From Rhodobacter sp. (lineage in GTDB: Bacteria > Pseudomonadota > Alphaproteobacteria > Rhodobacterales > Rhodobacteraceae), in contig JADCEL010000004.1 of the NCBI GenBank assembly GCA_020250125.1, positions 1 to 64,000 on the forward strand: 64,000 bases of DNA, written 5' to 3'. Position numbers and translations under genes: made by a program. This document shows positions 18,053 to 26,485 of this stretch, one piece after another (the stretch's first letter is position 1; the number at the start of each line of letters is the position of its first letter). Under the pieces are notes generated by a model that did no database searches, was not told where the DNA came from, and saw nothing but the letters and a program-made list of their open reading frames with translations.

Positions 18053-18417
18053 ACCCCCGCCAGCGCGCGGACCGAGGCCAGAATCTCGGTGTTTGAAAAC
18101 GGTTTCGACATGAACCGGCTGGCCCCGATCCGCTCTGCCTCGGCCCGGTCACGGCCCTGCCCTTTGGCGGTCAGCATCAGGACGGGCAAAGACCGGGTTG
18201 CCGCATCGGCGCGCAGGGCCGCCAGTATTTCAAGGCCGCTTCTGCCGGGCAGCATCACATCCAGGATGACCACGTCGGGGCGGCAGGACCTGATGGTGTC
18301 TTCGGCCCGATCCCCGTCCGACAGCGTCGAGACGTCCCAGCCGTCGCGCATCAGGATGAACCGGATCGCTTCGACGATGTTCGGCTCGTCCTCGATCACA
18401 AGAACATGATTGCCCAT
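18049..18417 (-). CDS. Receiver-only response regulator (CheY-like)
   Basis: This 122-residue protein is a single receiver domain. Acidic residues are Glu9, Asp10 and Glu11. The phospho-acceptor Asp53 lies in VVILDVMLPG. Switch Thr83 and invariant Lys105 (MSKPFS) are present. There is no output domain, so it acts by protein-protein contact or as a phosphorelay intermediate. It heads the regulator, membrane protein, symporter-kinase and FliM-like gene array. A FliM/FliN-type target three genes downstream would fit a CheY-like action, but this is inference. Confidence 0.9.
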   Translation of the reverse strand: MGNHVLVIEDEPNIVEAIRFILMRDGWDVSTLSDGDRAEDTIRSCRPDVVILDVMLPGRSGLEILAALRADAATRSLPVLMLTAKGQGRDRAEAERIGASRFMSKPFSNTEILASVRALAGV

Positions 18418-18478
18418 GGCACGGCCCTCCCCTGCCGCCGGTCAACTATCGGCGCAAAGAACCGCCCTGTCAAAAGCG

Positions 18479-19783
18479 TCATGCACCGGTCTGGCTTTCC
18501 GACAGGATCGACGGCTCCCGCCGCGCCGGACACGCCGGGCGCGGACAGATGCGGCAACTGGTGCCGACCCCCAGCGTCCCGGTCGTGCCCGGCGGAAGGG
18601 GAAGGATCAGCATCGCCGCTTCGGCCAGCTGCGGCCCCGCAAAACCGCCGGTCAGGCGCGGCCTGCAGAAGGCAAGCGTGCGGAACCGCTGCGGACTGCG
18701 CCCCGACATCTCGACCTCGGCCTGCACCGGGGTCATCGGGCGGCCCAGCGCGGTGTAAAGCGGCCACAGCGGACAGGCCGCGCCAAAGCGCGGCAGCGCA
18801 AACCCCTCCACAGGTTTGCGGAAGATCATGGTGCCGGAGGCATCGCAGATCACCACGCCAAGTTTCGTCCCCGGCATCAGGGCAAGGCGGCGGAAAACAG
18901 CGATCACATCGGCCCCGAAACGCTGGGCAAGCAAGACCGGATCCAGCCCCACCCGTGCGGCGGCATCAACCAGACCGGTCATCGGCACGGCGGCCGCATC
19001 CTTTGCCGCCTCGGCCAGCCAGTCGCGGGCCAGCTGGCGCGCCGCCCCCGAGGCCAGCCCGCCGGCCTCGGCCAGCAGGGCCGCGCGGGCTTCGGGTGAC
19101 GCCCCCGGTTCCAGGGCGGCCAGCGTCCAGTTGTGGCCCGCAAGCCAGGCCTCCAGCTCTTCCTGCGGGGCGGCGATGCCGGGCTCCTGCTCTTCCCCCG
19201 ACACGTCCAGATAGGCGACCAGCGCTTCGGCACCGGTCGCAAGCCGCTCTGCATCGGCGTGCAGGTTTGCATGAAAGCGCGCGCGCCAGGACGGATCAAT
19301 CTCTTCGGTTTCGGCAAGGATGGCGGCGGTGGAGCGCACGGCACTGACCACGGACAGAACCTCGTGCAGCGCCGCCGACAGATGCGGATCATGCGCCATC
19401 CGGTCCGACAGGGCTTCGACCGACCGCTCCAGGTGCCCAAGCCGGCGGTGCTGCCCGGCCAGAAGCTCGGCCCAGCCCGGAAACCGTCCGATGAAATCCT
19501 CGATACGCTCCAGTTCCGGGCGCGCGCCTGCGGCCCCCGCCGCCGCATCGCGAAGGTCCGTGGCAAGAATTCCTTCGGCCCCCTGGGCAAGGGCCGCAGC
19601 TTCGGTCCCCAGCACATCGGCCAGCCGCGCCAGCACGCCGGGGCCGATGCGCCGCCGGTTATGCTCGATCAGGTTCAGATATGATGCGGAAATGCCCGCC
19701 GCACGCGCCACATCGGCCTGCCGCTGGCCCAGGGCCAGCCGCCGCTCGCGCACCCGCCCCCCTGTCAGCGCCGAAACCGGCAT
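18479..19783 (-). CDS. XRE-family short-chain acyl-CoA responsive regulator (ScfR/PccR/RamB type)
   Basis: The product has 434 residues. The N-terminal helix-turn-helix runs GGRVRERRLALGQRQADVARAAGISASYLNLIEHNRR. The C-terminal DUF2083-type region includes RLALMPGTKLGVVICDASG, FALPRFGAACPLWPLYTALGRP and a cysteine cluster CRICPRPACPARREPSIL. This family, including RamB and the R. sphaeroides regulators of propionyl-CoA carboxylase and related pathways, senses short-chain acyl-CoA. No target pathway gene is adjacent. The leader at 19784-19860 contains CATTGCAAC and ACTGCAATTT, loosely like TTTGCAAA-type sites, so autoregulation is possible. Confidence 0.85.
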   Translation of the reverse strand: MPVSALTGGRVRERRLALGQRQADVARAAGISASYLNLIEHNRRRIGPGVLARLADVLGTEAAALAQGAEGILATDLRDAAAGAAGARPELERIEDFIGRFPGWAELLAGQHRRLGHLERSVEALSDRMAHDPHLSAALHEVLSVVSAVRSTAAILAETEEIDPSWRARFHANLHADAERLATGAEALVAYLDVSGEEQEPGIAAPQEELEAWLAGHNWTLAALEPGASPEARAALLAEAGGLASGAARQLARDWLAEAAKDAAAVPMTGLVDAAARVGLDPVLLAQRFGADVIAVFRRLALMPGTKLGVVICDASGTMIFRKPVEGFALPRFGAACPLWPLYTALGRPMTPVQAEVEMSGRSPQRFRTLAFCRPRLTGGFAGPQLAEAAMLILPLPPGTTGTLGVGTSCRICPRPACPARREPSILSESQTGA

Positions 19784-19852
19784 TGCAACACCCCGCGTTT
19801 CCTTGGGATTTACAACATGACATCCGGCTGACAGACAATGGAAAACTGCAAT

Positions 19853-19915
19853 TTCCTGTTTGGAAATATCCTCGGGGGTGGGGTCCGGGGCGGGGGCAGA
19901 CGGCCCCCGCCCCGG
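19853..19915 (-). repeat. Rhodobacterales-type GATATTT intergenic motif with long hairpin
   Basis: A 13-bp perfect stem, CCGGGGCGGGGGC (19885-19897) with GCCCCCGCCCCGG (19903-19915), has a five-base loop. On the minus strand it is followed by CCGAGGATATTTCCAAACAG. The same GGGGATATTT..AACAGAAAA motif follows era (54031-54068) and, in the other orientation, occurs at 41974-42020. It is probably associated with transcription ends. Confidence 0.5.
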
Positions 19916-19938
19916 CCTGCGCGGCAGGCGCCGCGCAG

Positions 19939-19971
19939 GAAAAGGGGCGCGCCGCTGTCCCGGCGCGCCCC
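19939..19971 (-). terminator. Rho-independent terminator of the pyrimidine ABC transporter operon
   Basis: Arms GGGGCGCGCCG (19944-19954) and CGGCGCGCCCC (19961-19971) form an 11-bp stem. It is followed on the minus strand by TTTT (19940-19943). It sits 20 bp past the binding-protein stop, at the expected place. Confidence 0.75.
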
Positions 19972-19990
19972 CCCTGTCAGCCCGGCCGGA

Positions 19991-20974
19991 TTACTGCAGG
20001 GCCTTGTCGGTAATCGCACTGGTCCAGGCACCTTCCGGGGCCTTGGAGATGACCGGGTCCGACCCGCCCGCCAGCAGCGTCTTGACGGTCCGCTCGGCAG
20101 CGGCCACGTCCAGCGCGCCGTTGGAACCGGCAGTCAGCTTGGCCACTTCCGCCATCATCCGCTTCTGGTGCTGTTCGGTCTGGGCACCGGTTTCGTCATT
20201 GTCCAGAACGATCATCGCCGCTTCATCGGGATTGGCTTCGGCGTATTTCCAGCCCTTCATCGAGGCGCGCACGAAGCGCACCAACTTGTCCTCAAAGGCC
20301 GGGTCACTGAGCCTGTCTTCCAGAACGTAAAGCCCGTCCTCCAGCGTCGCAACGCCCTCGTCTTCATATTTGAACGTCACCAGCTGATCGGGCGTGATCC
20401 CGGCATCGATGACCTGCCAGTATTCGTTGTAGGTCATCGTCGAAATGCAGGCCGCCTGCTTTTGCAAGAGCGGGTCGACGTTGAAGCCCTGCTTGAGCAC
20501 GGTCACGCCGCCTGCGCTGCCATCCGTCGGAATGCCCAGCGTCGCCATCCACGACAGGAAGGGATATTCATTGCCAAAGAACCACACGCCCAGCGTCTTG
20601 CCCGGAAAATCGGCAGGTGTCGCCACGCCGCTTTCCTTCAGGCAGGTCAGCATCAGCCCTGACGAGGCGAAGGGCTGCGCGATGTTGACCAGCGGCAGGC
20701 CCCTTTCGCGCGCGGCCAGGGCCGAGGGCATCCAGTCAATCACCACATCGGCACCGCCGCCCGCCACGACCTGGCTTGGCGCAATGTCCGGGCCACCCGG
20801 CTTGATGGTGACGTTGAGGTTCTCTGCCTCATAGAACCCCTTGGCCTTGGCAACGTAGTACCCGGCAAACTGGGCCTGTGTCACCCATTTCAGTTGCAGC
20901 GTCACATCGTCCGCCGCCTGCGCGCCGCCTGCCGCGAATGCCGCGAACAGTGCCCCGGTCAGAAATTTCTTCAT
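19991..20974 (-). CDS. ABC transporter periplasmic binding protein (NMT1/ThiY family), probable pyrimidine uptake
   Basis: The product has 327 residues with signal peptide MKKFLTGALFAAFAAGGAQA. The NMT1/THI5-like core starts LQLKWVTQAQFAGYYVAKAKGFYEAENL and continues with QVVAGGGADVVIDWMPSALAARERGLPL. Relatives bind thiamin-precursor pyrimidines, riboflavin or other small rings. As the last gene of an operon with dihydropyrimidinase and ureidopropionase-type enzymes, a pyrimidine or pyrimidine-derived ligand is the natural inference. It follows the permease genes by 41 bp and is followed by a clear terminator. Confidence 0.88.
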   Translation of the reverse strand: MKKFLTGALFAAFAAGGAQAADDVTLQLKWVTQAQFAGYYVAKAKGFYEAENLNVTIKPGGPDIAPSQVVAGGGADVVIDWMPSALAARERGLPLVNIAQPFASSGLMLTCLKESGVATPADFPGKTLGVWFFGNEYPFLSWMATLGIPTDGSAGGVTVLKQGFNVDPLLQKQAACISTMTYNEYWQVIDAGITPDQLVTFKYEDEGVATLEDGLYVLEDRLSDPAFEDKLVRFVRASMKGWKYAEANPDEAAMIVLDNDETGAQTEQHQKRMMAEVAKLTAGSNGALDVAAAERTVKTLLAGGSDPVISKAPEGAWTSAITDKALQ

Positions 20975-21015
20975 GCGTTCACCTCCGTGTTGCGGGCCTG
21001 TTGCGGCCCGGTGTT

Positions 21016-21861
21016 TTACCGCCGTTGCGACGGGTGCCAGAAGGTCACCCGCCGTTCGATCAGTGCAATGACGCCATAGAAGGCCGAACCTGCCAGCGCC
21101 GCAACCGCTATTTCAGCCCAGACCATGTCCAGCCCCAGCCTGCCGACCTCTGTCGAGATGCGAAACCCCATGCCCCGTGTCGGACTGCCGAAGAATTCGG
21201 CAACGATCGCCCCGATCAGCGCCAGCGTGGTGGCAATCTTCAACCCGTTGAAGATGAAGGGCATGGCGGCCGGCAGACGCAGCTTCCACAGGGTCTGCCA
21301 ATAGCTTGCCCCCCAGGTCGCCATCAGGTCGCGCTGCATCGGCTCGGCGGCGCGCAGACCGGCCAGCGTGTTGACCAGCACCGGAAAGAACACCATCACC
21401 ACCACGACCGCCGCCTTCGAGTGCCAGTCAAAACCGAACCACATCACCAGGATGGGGGATATTCCGACAATCGGCAGGGCCGAAACGAAATTGCCGACGG
21501 GCAGCAACCCGGCCCGCAGAAAGGCCGACCGGTCGATCAGCACCGCCACAAGGATCGCGGCCAGGCACCCGATGGCATAGCCGCTGAGCGCGCCCTTGAC
21601 GAAGGTTTGCACGAAATCGACCCAGAGCGTGCCCGTGTTGCCGGCGATCCTGGCCGCAATTGCGCTGGGCGGCGGCAGAATGACGGCGGGCACCCGCAGG
21701 CCATGCACCAGCCCTTCCCAGACCCCCAGCAGCGTCAGCCCGAAAACTGCGGGAATGATCAGCCGCCCTGCCCGGCTTTGCGTCACCCGCGAGGCGGCAA
21801 GCCGGATGTTCAGCGCCCAGGCCGCCGCCCAGAACAGCATCGTGCCAAGAACCCAGGTCAT
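21016..21861 (-). CDS. ABC transporter permease, second subunit (probable pyrimidine uptake)
   Basis: This 281-residue inner-membrane protein of the BPD_transp_1 (SsuC/ThiX-like) family has about six helices. The cytoplasmic EAA-type loop is seen around AAEPMQRDLMATWGASYWQTLWKLRLPAAMPFIFNG. The ATG overlaps the stop of the first permease gene (ATGA), showing coupling. With that permease it should form the heterodimeric channel for the binding protein encoded next. Confidence 0.9.
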   Translation of the reverse strand: MTWVLGTMLFWAAAWALNIRLAASRVTQSRAGRLIIPAVFGLTLLGVWEGLVHGLRVPAVILPPPSAIAARIAGNTGTLWVDFVQTFVKGALSGYAIGCLAAILVAVLIDRSAFLRAGLLPVGNFVSALPIVGISPILVMWFGFDWHSKAAVVVVMVFFPVLVNTLAGLRAAEPMQRDLMATWGASYWQTLWKLRLPAAMPFIFNGLKIATTLALIGAIVAEFFGSPTRGMGFRISTEVGRLGLDMVWAEIAVAALAGSAFYGVIALIERRVTFWHPSQRR

Positions 21862-22796
21862 CGGCCCATTCCCATCCGGCGCAGCGTCAGCCGCTCTGCC
21901 AGCCCGATCAGCGCCACAAGCGAGGCCGCAAGAAGCGCCGCCGCAAACAGCGCGGCCCAGATCTGCACCGTTTGCCCGTAGTAGCTGCCCGACAGCAGCC
22001 GCGCGCCCAGCCCCGCCACCGCCCCGGTGGGCAATTCGCCGACAACGGCCCCCACCAGCGCCGCCGCCACCCCCACCTTCAGCGAGGCAAAGAGATAGGG
22101 CACAGAGGCGGGCATCCGCAGCTTGGCAAAAGTCTGCCGCTGCGAGGCACCATAAGTCCGCAACAGGTCAAGCTGCATCGCATCGGGCGCGCGCAGGCCC
22201 TTTACCATGCCCACGACCACCGGGAAGAACGACAGATAGGCCGAGATGATTGCCTTGGGCACGAGGCCCGTCACACCGACGGAATTCAGCACAACGATGA
22301 TCATCGGCGCGATGGCCAGGATCGGGATCGTCTGGCTGGCAATCGCCCAGGGCATCACGCTGAGGTCCATCGCCCGGTTGTGCACGATGCCGATGGCCAG
22401 CAGAATGCCCGCCCCGGTGCCGATGACAAAGCCCAGCAGCGTTGCCGACAGGGTGATCCAGCCGTGATAGACCAGACTGCGCTTCGAGGTGACGGCCTGC
22501 CCGGCCACCCCCTTCCACAGTTCGGACACCACCTGATGCGGCGCAGGCAGCACCGGCCGCTCCTGGTTCAGGGTTTGCGGCACGATCTGCGCGAAGCCCG
22601 GCGTCTCGCCCGCCCGCGCGGCCTGATCGCGCACCCAGGCCGCGTTCATCCAGACCGCAGCACCGTACCACAGCACGACGATGGCCGCGATGACGACGGA
22701 AACCGGCAGAACAGCCTTCACCTTGCGCCCCGCCTGCTCGCCGACCCCGGCGTGCAACCGCGACCGGCCCGCAGACAGACCGGGTCGCGCGGCCAC
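21858..22796 (-). CDS. ABC transporter permease, first subunit (probable pyrimidine uptake)
   Basis: This 312-residue BPD_transp_1 permease is longer at the N-terminus than its partner, with a soluble/periplasmic segment RDQAARAGETPGFAQIVPQ between the first helix and the core. The EAA-type loop is in LRAPDAMQLDLLRTYGASQRQTFAKLRMPASVPYLF. Several codons in the first 28 residues could serve as the start; the first helix begins near residue 29 (VLPVSVVIAAIVVLWYGAAV). It follows the ATPase gene by 51 bp. Confidence 0.88.
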   Translation of the reverse strand: MAARPGLSAGRSRLHAGVGEQAGRKVKAVLPVSVVIAAIVVLWYGAAVWMNAAWVRDQAARAGETPGFAQIVPQTLNQERPVLPAPHQVVSELWKGVAGQAVTSKRSLVYHGWITLSATLLGFVIGTGAGILLAIGIVHNRAMDLSVMPWAIASQTIPILAIAPMIIVVLNSVGVTGLVPKAIISAYLSFFPVVVGMVKGLRAPDAMQLDLLRTYGASQRQTFAKLRMPASVPYLFASLKVGVAAALVGAVVGELPTGAVAGLGARLLSGSYYGQTVQIWAALFAAALLAASLVALIGLAERLTLRRMGMGR

Positions 22797-22847
22797 CCCG
22801 GCGCGGCCGGATGCAATGACCGGGGCAGCCCGGCCGGACGGCGGCGC

Positions 22848-23648
22848 TTACACGTCATAGGAATGGCCCGCCCGCAGCCCGTCGCGCACCCGCTGCGAGA
22901 CTGCCAGGAATTCCGGTGTGTCGCGGATGTCCAGCGGGCGTTCGCGCGGCAGCGGGCTGTCGATCACATCGGTGATGCGCCCGGGCCGCGGACTCATCAC
23001 CACGATCCTGGTCGAAAGGTACACCGCCTCGGGAATGGAATGGGTGACAAAGCCGATGGTCTTGCCCGTCCGCGACCACAGGTTGAGCAATTCCTCGTTC
23101 AGCCGGTCGCGCACGATCTCGTCCAGCGCCCCGAAAGGTTCGTCCATCAGCAGGATATCGGCATCAAAGGCCAGCGCGCGGGCGATGCTGGCGCGCTGCT
23201 GCATCCCGCCCGACAGCTGCCAGGGAAACTTCGTGCCGAACCCGCCCAACTCCACAAGCTCCAGCACGCGCGCGACCCTTTCGTCCTGCTCGGCGCGGGA
23301 AAAGCCCATGATCTCCAGCGGCAGGCGGATGTTGCCCGCAATCGTGCGCCAGGGATAAAGACCGGCAGCCTGAAAGACATAGCCAAAGGCGCGGGCCAGA
23401 CGCGCGGCGTCCGGTGCCATGCCGTTCACCGTCAGGCTGCCTTCGGTCGGATGTTCCAGCGCCGCAACGCTGCGCAGGAAGGTGGTCTTGCCGCAGCCCG
23501 AAGGACCGATGAAGGACACGAAATCACCCCGGCCGATGGTCAGCGTCACGTCCCGAAGGGCGTGGACCGGGCCGTCAGCGGTCTGGAAGGTCAGTCCAAG
23601 CGACCGCGCCTCGATCGCGGGTTCGGCCAGGCGGGCGGTATCCTTCAT
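22848..23648 (-). CDS. ABC transporter ATP-binding protein (probable pyrimidine uptake)
   Basis: This 266-residue nucleotide-binding subunit has Walker A GPSGCGKTT (residues 48-56), signature LSGGMQQR, Walker B ILLMDEP and the switch histidine in FVTHSIPEAV. It belongs to the SsuB/TauB/ThiZ class that pairs with NMT1-type binding proteins. Its ATG overlaps the stop of the small membrane gene by 4 bp. The permease genes follow. Confidence 0.93.
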   Translation of the reverse strand: MKDTARLAEPAIEARSLGLTFQTADGPVHALRDVTLTIGRGDFVSFIGPSGCGKTTFLRSVAALEHPTEGSLTVNGMAPDAARLARAFGYVFQAAGLYPWRTIAGNIRLPLEIMGFSRAEQDERVARVLELVELGGFGTKFPWQLSGGMQQRASIARALAFDADILLMDEPFGALDEIVRDRLNEELLNLWSRTGKTIGFVTHSIPEAVYLSTRIVVMSPRPGRITDVIDSPLPRERPLDIRDTPEFLAVSQRVRDGLRAGHSYDV

Positions 23649-24055
23649 GCGTTTTCTGCCATCCGGCGCCGCGCCCTGAAGCGCGCCTCGCCCTCGCGGT
23701 AAAGATTGCCCGCCACGATGCCGGCCAGGGCAAAGGCCGGTGCTTCCCGGACCCCGCCCAGCAGCAGCATCGCGGCCATGGCGGCCACCCCCCCGGCAAA
23801 GGCGAAGGCGACCCAGGTGGTCAGCTGGAACACAAAGAAGATGGCCCGGAACAGCAGAAAGATCGGCACGGCCAGCACGGCCGTCGCCAGCGCGAAGGGA
23901 AGCACGATGTCCACGTCCGGTCCGAAGAACACCGCCCCCAGAACATCACTGCCGTTGATATGGGCGGCCGTCGCATTCAGGATGATTGCCGCCTCAAGGC
24001 ACAAAAGGACATACCCCGTCAGCGCGGCCAGGGCGGCCTTTCCTTCGTTGACCAT
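23645..24055 (-). CDS. Membrane protein of the pyrimidine operon, function unknown
   Basis: This 136-residue hydrophobic protein has four probable helices: ALTGYVLLCLEAAIILNAT, IVLPFALATAVLAVPIFLLF, VFQLTTWVAFAFAGGVAAMAAM and APAFALAGIVAGNL. A basic C-terminus (ARFRARRRMAENA) completes it. Its start lies 4 bp after hydA and its stop overlaps the ATPase start, so it is translated within the operon. A start at 24082 inside hydA is possible but less likely. It may be an accessory transporter subunit. Confidence 0.75.
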   Translation of the reverse strand: MVNEGKAALAALTGYVLLCLEAAIILNATAAHINGSDVLGAVFFGPDVDIVLPFALATAVLAVPIFLLFRAIFFVFQLTTWVAFAFAGGVAAMAAMLLLGGVREAPAFALAGIVAGNLYREGEARFRARRRMAENA

Positions 24056-24059
24056 TCCC

Positions 24060-25511
24060 TCAGACTCCACTTGCCGGAACACCGGTCCGCTGCACGGGGC
24101 GCGGCGCGGTCAGTTGTTTCCAGGTTGACAGTGCCCGGTTCACCGCCGGGCGGGGATCGCGCGGCACGAAAGCCCCGTGGCCCTCGCGGCTGCGCACCTC
24201 GCCGTCATGCACGGCGACATGCCCCCGTGTCAGGGTAAAACGCGGCAGACCGCTGACCGTCTTGCCCTCAAACACATTGTAGTCGATGGCAGACTGCTGG
24301 CGTGCCGCCGTGATCGTCTTGGTCTTCGCCGGGTCCAGCACCACCAGATCGGCATCCGCCCCGACCAGCACTGCACCCTTCTTCGGATAAAGGTTCAGAA
24401 TTTTCGCGATATTGGTCGAGGTGACGGCGACGAATTCGTTCGGCGTCAGCCGCCCGGTGACGACGCCATGGGTCCAAAGCATCGGCAGCCGGTCCTCCAG
24501 CCCGCCGGTCCCGTTGGGGATTTTGGTGAAATCGCCAATACCGAACCGCTTCTGTTTGGTGGTAAACGAGCAGTGATCTGTCGCCACCACCGAAAGCGAG
24601 CCGGATTGCAGCCCGGCCCACAGGCTGTCCTGATGCTGCTTGTTGCGGAAGGGCGGACTCATCACGCGCTGCGCCGCATGGTCCCAGTCGGGATGGGCGT
24701 ATTCGCTTTCGTCCAGCGTCAGGTGCTGGATCAGCGGCTCGCCCCAGACGCGCTTGCCCTGGGCGCGCGCGCGCCGGATCGCCTCGTGCGCCTCTTCGCA
24801 GGAGGTGTGCACGACATAAAGCGGCACGCCCGCCATGTCGGCAATCATGATGGCGCGATTCGTCGCCTCTCCCTCCACCGCCGGGGGGCGGGAATAGGCA
24901 TGGGCCTCGGGCCCGGTATTGCCCTCGGCCATCAGCCTGGCCTGCAATTCGGCCACGACATCGCCGTTCTCGGCATGAACCATCGCAAGCCCGCCCAGAT
25001 CACCCACGCGGCGGAAGCTGGCGAACAGCTCGTCATCGTTCACCATCAGGGCACCCTTGTAGGCCATGAAATGCTTGAACGATGTGATCCCGGCCTTGAC
25101 CGCGGCTTCCATGTCATCCCAGACCCGCTCACCCCACCAGGTGATCGCCATGTGATAGGAATAATCGCAGGCGGCGCGGCCGGATTTGTTGTGCCACATC
25201 TGGGCCGCATCCATCAGCCCCTGCCCCTGCCCCGGCAGGATGAAATCCACCACCATGGTGGTGCCGCCCGACAGCGCCGCCCGCGTGCCGGATTCGAAAT
25301 CGTCCGACGAATAGGTGCCCATGAAGGGCATCTCGAGGTGGGTATGGGGATCGATCCCGCCGGGCATGATGAAGCAGCCGGTGGCGTCAAGCACCTCATC
25401 GCCCTTCAGGTTCGGCCCGACGGCGGTGATGATGCCGCCCTCGATCAGCACATCGGCCTTGTAGGTCAGATCAGCGGTAACGATGGTGCCGTTTTTGATG
25501 ACTGTGGTCAT
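24060..25511 (-). CDS. hydA: Dihydropyrimidinase (D-hydantoinase)
   Basis: This 483-residue amidohydrolase opens dihydrouracil or dihydrothymine to N-carbamoyl-beta-amino acids, the second step of reductive pyrimidine breakdown. The metal-binding HxH is in GGIDPHTHLEMPF. The carbamylated-lysine region is GITSFKHFMAYKGAL. Further ligands are in MVHAENGD and YVVHTSC, and the catalytic aspartate is in ATDHCSF. The length is normal for the family. Its ATG overlaps the stop of the inserted AT-rich gene as TGATG, and GGAGGG just upstream is its ribosome site. Confidence 0.95.
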   Translation of the reverse strand: MTTVIKNGTIVTADLTYKADVLIEGGIITAVGPNLKGDEVLDATGCFIMPGGIDPHTHLEMPFMGTYSSDDFESGTRAALSGGTTMVVDFILPGQGQGLMDAAQMWHNKSGRAACDYSYHMAITWWGERVWDDMEAAVKAGITSFKHFMAYKGALMVNDDELFASFRRVGDLGGLAMVHAENGDVVAELQARLMAEGNTGPEAHAYSRPPAVEGEATNRAIMIADMAGVPLYVVHTSCEEAHEAIRRARAQGKRVWGEPLIQHLTLDESEYAHPDWDHAAQRVMSPPFRNKQHQDSLWAGLQSGSLSVVATDHCSFTTKQKRFGIGDFTKIPNGTGGLEDRLPMLWTHGVVTGRLTPNEFVAVTSTNIAKILNLYPKKGAVLVGADADLVVLDPAKTKTITAARQQSAIDYNVFEGKTVSGLPRFTLTRGHVAVHDGEVRSREGHGAFVPRDPRPAVNRALSTWKQLTAPRPVQRTGVPASGV

Positions 25512-26026
25512 CAGCTGTTCCCTCCGGTGAAGCTCAAAGACTCTGCAACTTTGCTAAACAGAAAAATCATTTTTGGGCATAGACTCAGGGCAAATCCAAA
25601 CATGGCCAAAGACAATGATAGATTGAAAAATCGCGCATTACTTCTTAACACTTGCCTGTTGTGTTCCGAGGATTTATCGTACTGTAAAGCAAGCTCTTTA
25701 AGTACAGCGTCCGCATTTCTGCCAGACTTAAGATCATCTTCAAATCTCTGAAATCTACGCCCAGTTGCAAATATCTTCACCGATCTCGCAGAGTACGCAG
25801 AAAGACCGGCAGCCAAACCTAGGAAGATCAAAGACAGGTCATCGTACCATGTGTTCGTACTAGCGCTATAAAGAGAGGAAACGACGCCAAACGTCGCCAG
25901 CAAAATTCCACAAAATGTGGTTGATCTTTGATCTGCGGCTATCATGAGTTGAAGTTCAGACTCGAGGTTACGTTCTGCTAATCGAAGACTTTCACTGAAC
26001 AGAAGATTGGCGTTTCTGTTTCTCAT
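25511..26026 (-). CDS. AT-rich three-helix membrane protein inserted in the pyrimidine operon
   Basis: The product has 171 residues, and the gene is much more AT-rich than its surroundings. A charged N-terminal helix (SESLRLAERNLESELQLMIAADQRST) precedes TM helices at about 37-54 and 64-80. A cytoplasmic helical loop follows (RFQRFEDDLKSGRNADAVLKELALQYDKSSEHNRQ, residues 92-124, here noted only by position), then a third TM at 133-156. The pattern of helix, AADQR, two TMs, loop and TM recalls SLATT/DUF5706-like membrane effectors, but no cyclase or other defence partner is nearby. The start at 26026 has AGGA upstream. Its last codons contain the hydA ribosome site. Confidence 0.7.
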   Translation of the reverse strand: MRNRNANLLFSESLRLAERNLESELQLMIAADQRSTTFCGILLATFGVVSSLYSASTNTWYDDLSLIFLGLAAGLSAYSARSVKIFATGRRFQRFEDDLKSGRNADAVLKELALQYDKSSEHNRQVLRSNARFFNLSLSLAMFGFALSLCPKMIFLFSKVAESLSFTGGNS

Positions 26027-26226
26027 GTTAGGAGTCCTGAACTTGGTAAAGCCACCAGAACCTATAGACAAGGGTATCAGAAATGAGCCCACTCGCCCAC
26101 GGCCCACTCCGCCCCCACCGCCAGTACCGAAACCGAAGGAATGAAAACGACGTTCGGCAGTGACCACGTCATTCCCCCGTCGAACTCAAGATGCATGATT
26201 TGCGCAGATATCCCGTTTGCTCAGAC

Positions 26227-26442
26227 TCAGCCAACAAGATCAAGCCTGCGCTCCACGCGCTCCAGCCGCTCTTCAATGCGGTCAACCCGCCGCGAAAGCG
26301 AGGCATATTGCATTTCCAGAATGCCAAGCCGTTCCTTGATTTCGCGCAGGTCTTCGCCGTGACGCGCAAGCGTGCCCTGTATGGCCTTGAGCGTCTCGAA
26401 AAGCAGCTCCATGGTGACTTCGCTGCGCTTGTCTGCGGGCAT
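26227..26442 (-). CDS. Small coiled-coil protein
   Basis: This 71-residue protein is predicted to be a continuous coiled coil (TLARHGEDLREIKERLGILE and SRRVDRIEERLERVERRLDL). The start at 26442 has GGGAGG six bases upstream, a strong site. It lies between the ureidopropionase-type gene and the AT-rich membrane gene on the same strand. Such short proteins are frequent in mobile or toxin-linked contexts, but nothing here defines a role. Confidence 0.65.
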   Translation of the reverse strand: MPADKRSEVTMELLFETLKAIQGTLARHGEDLREIKERLGILEMQYASLSRRVDRIEERLERVERRLDLVG

Positions 26443-26485
26443 CGCTGCCTCCCTACCACATCGGTCGAGTATAGCTCGTGCCCCC

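Noticed and set aside
25511-26026. The AT-rich membrane gene as a Pycsar or SLATT defence effector.
   Set aside because: The topology is suggestive, but no nucleotide cyclase or other system partner is nearby, so it was not named as such.
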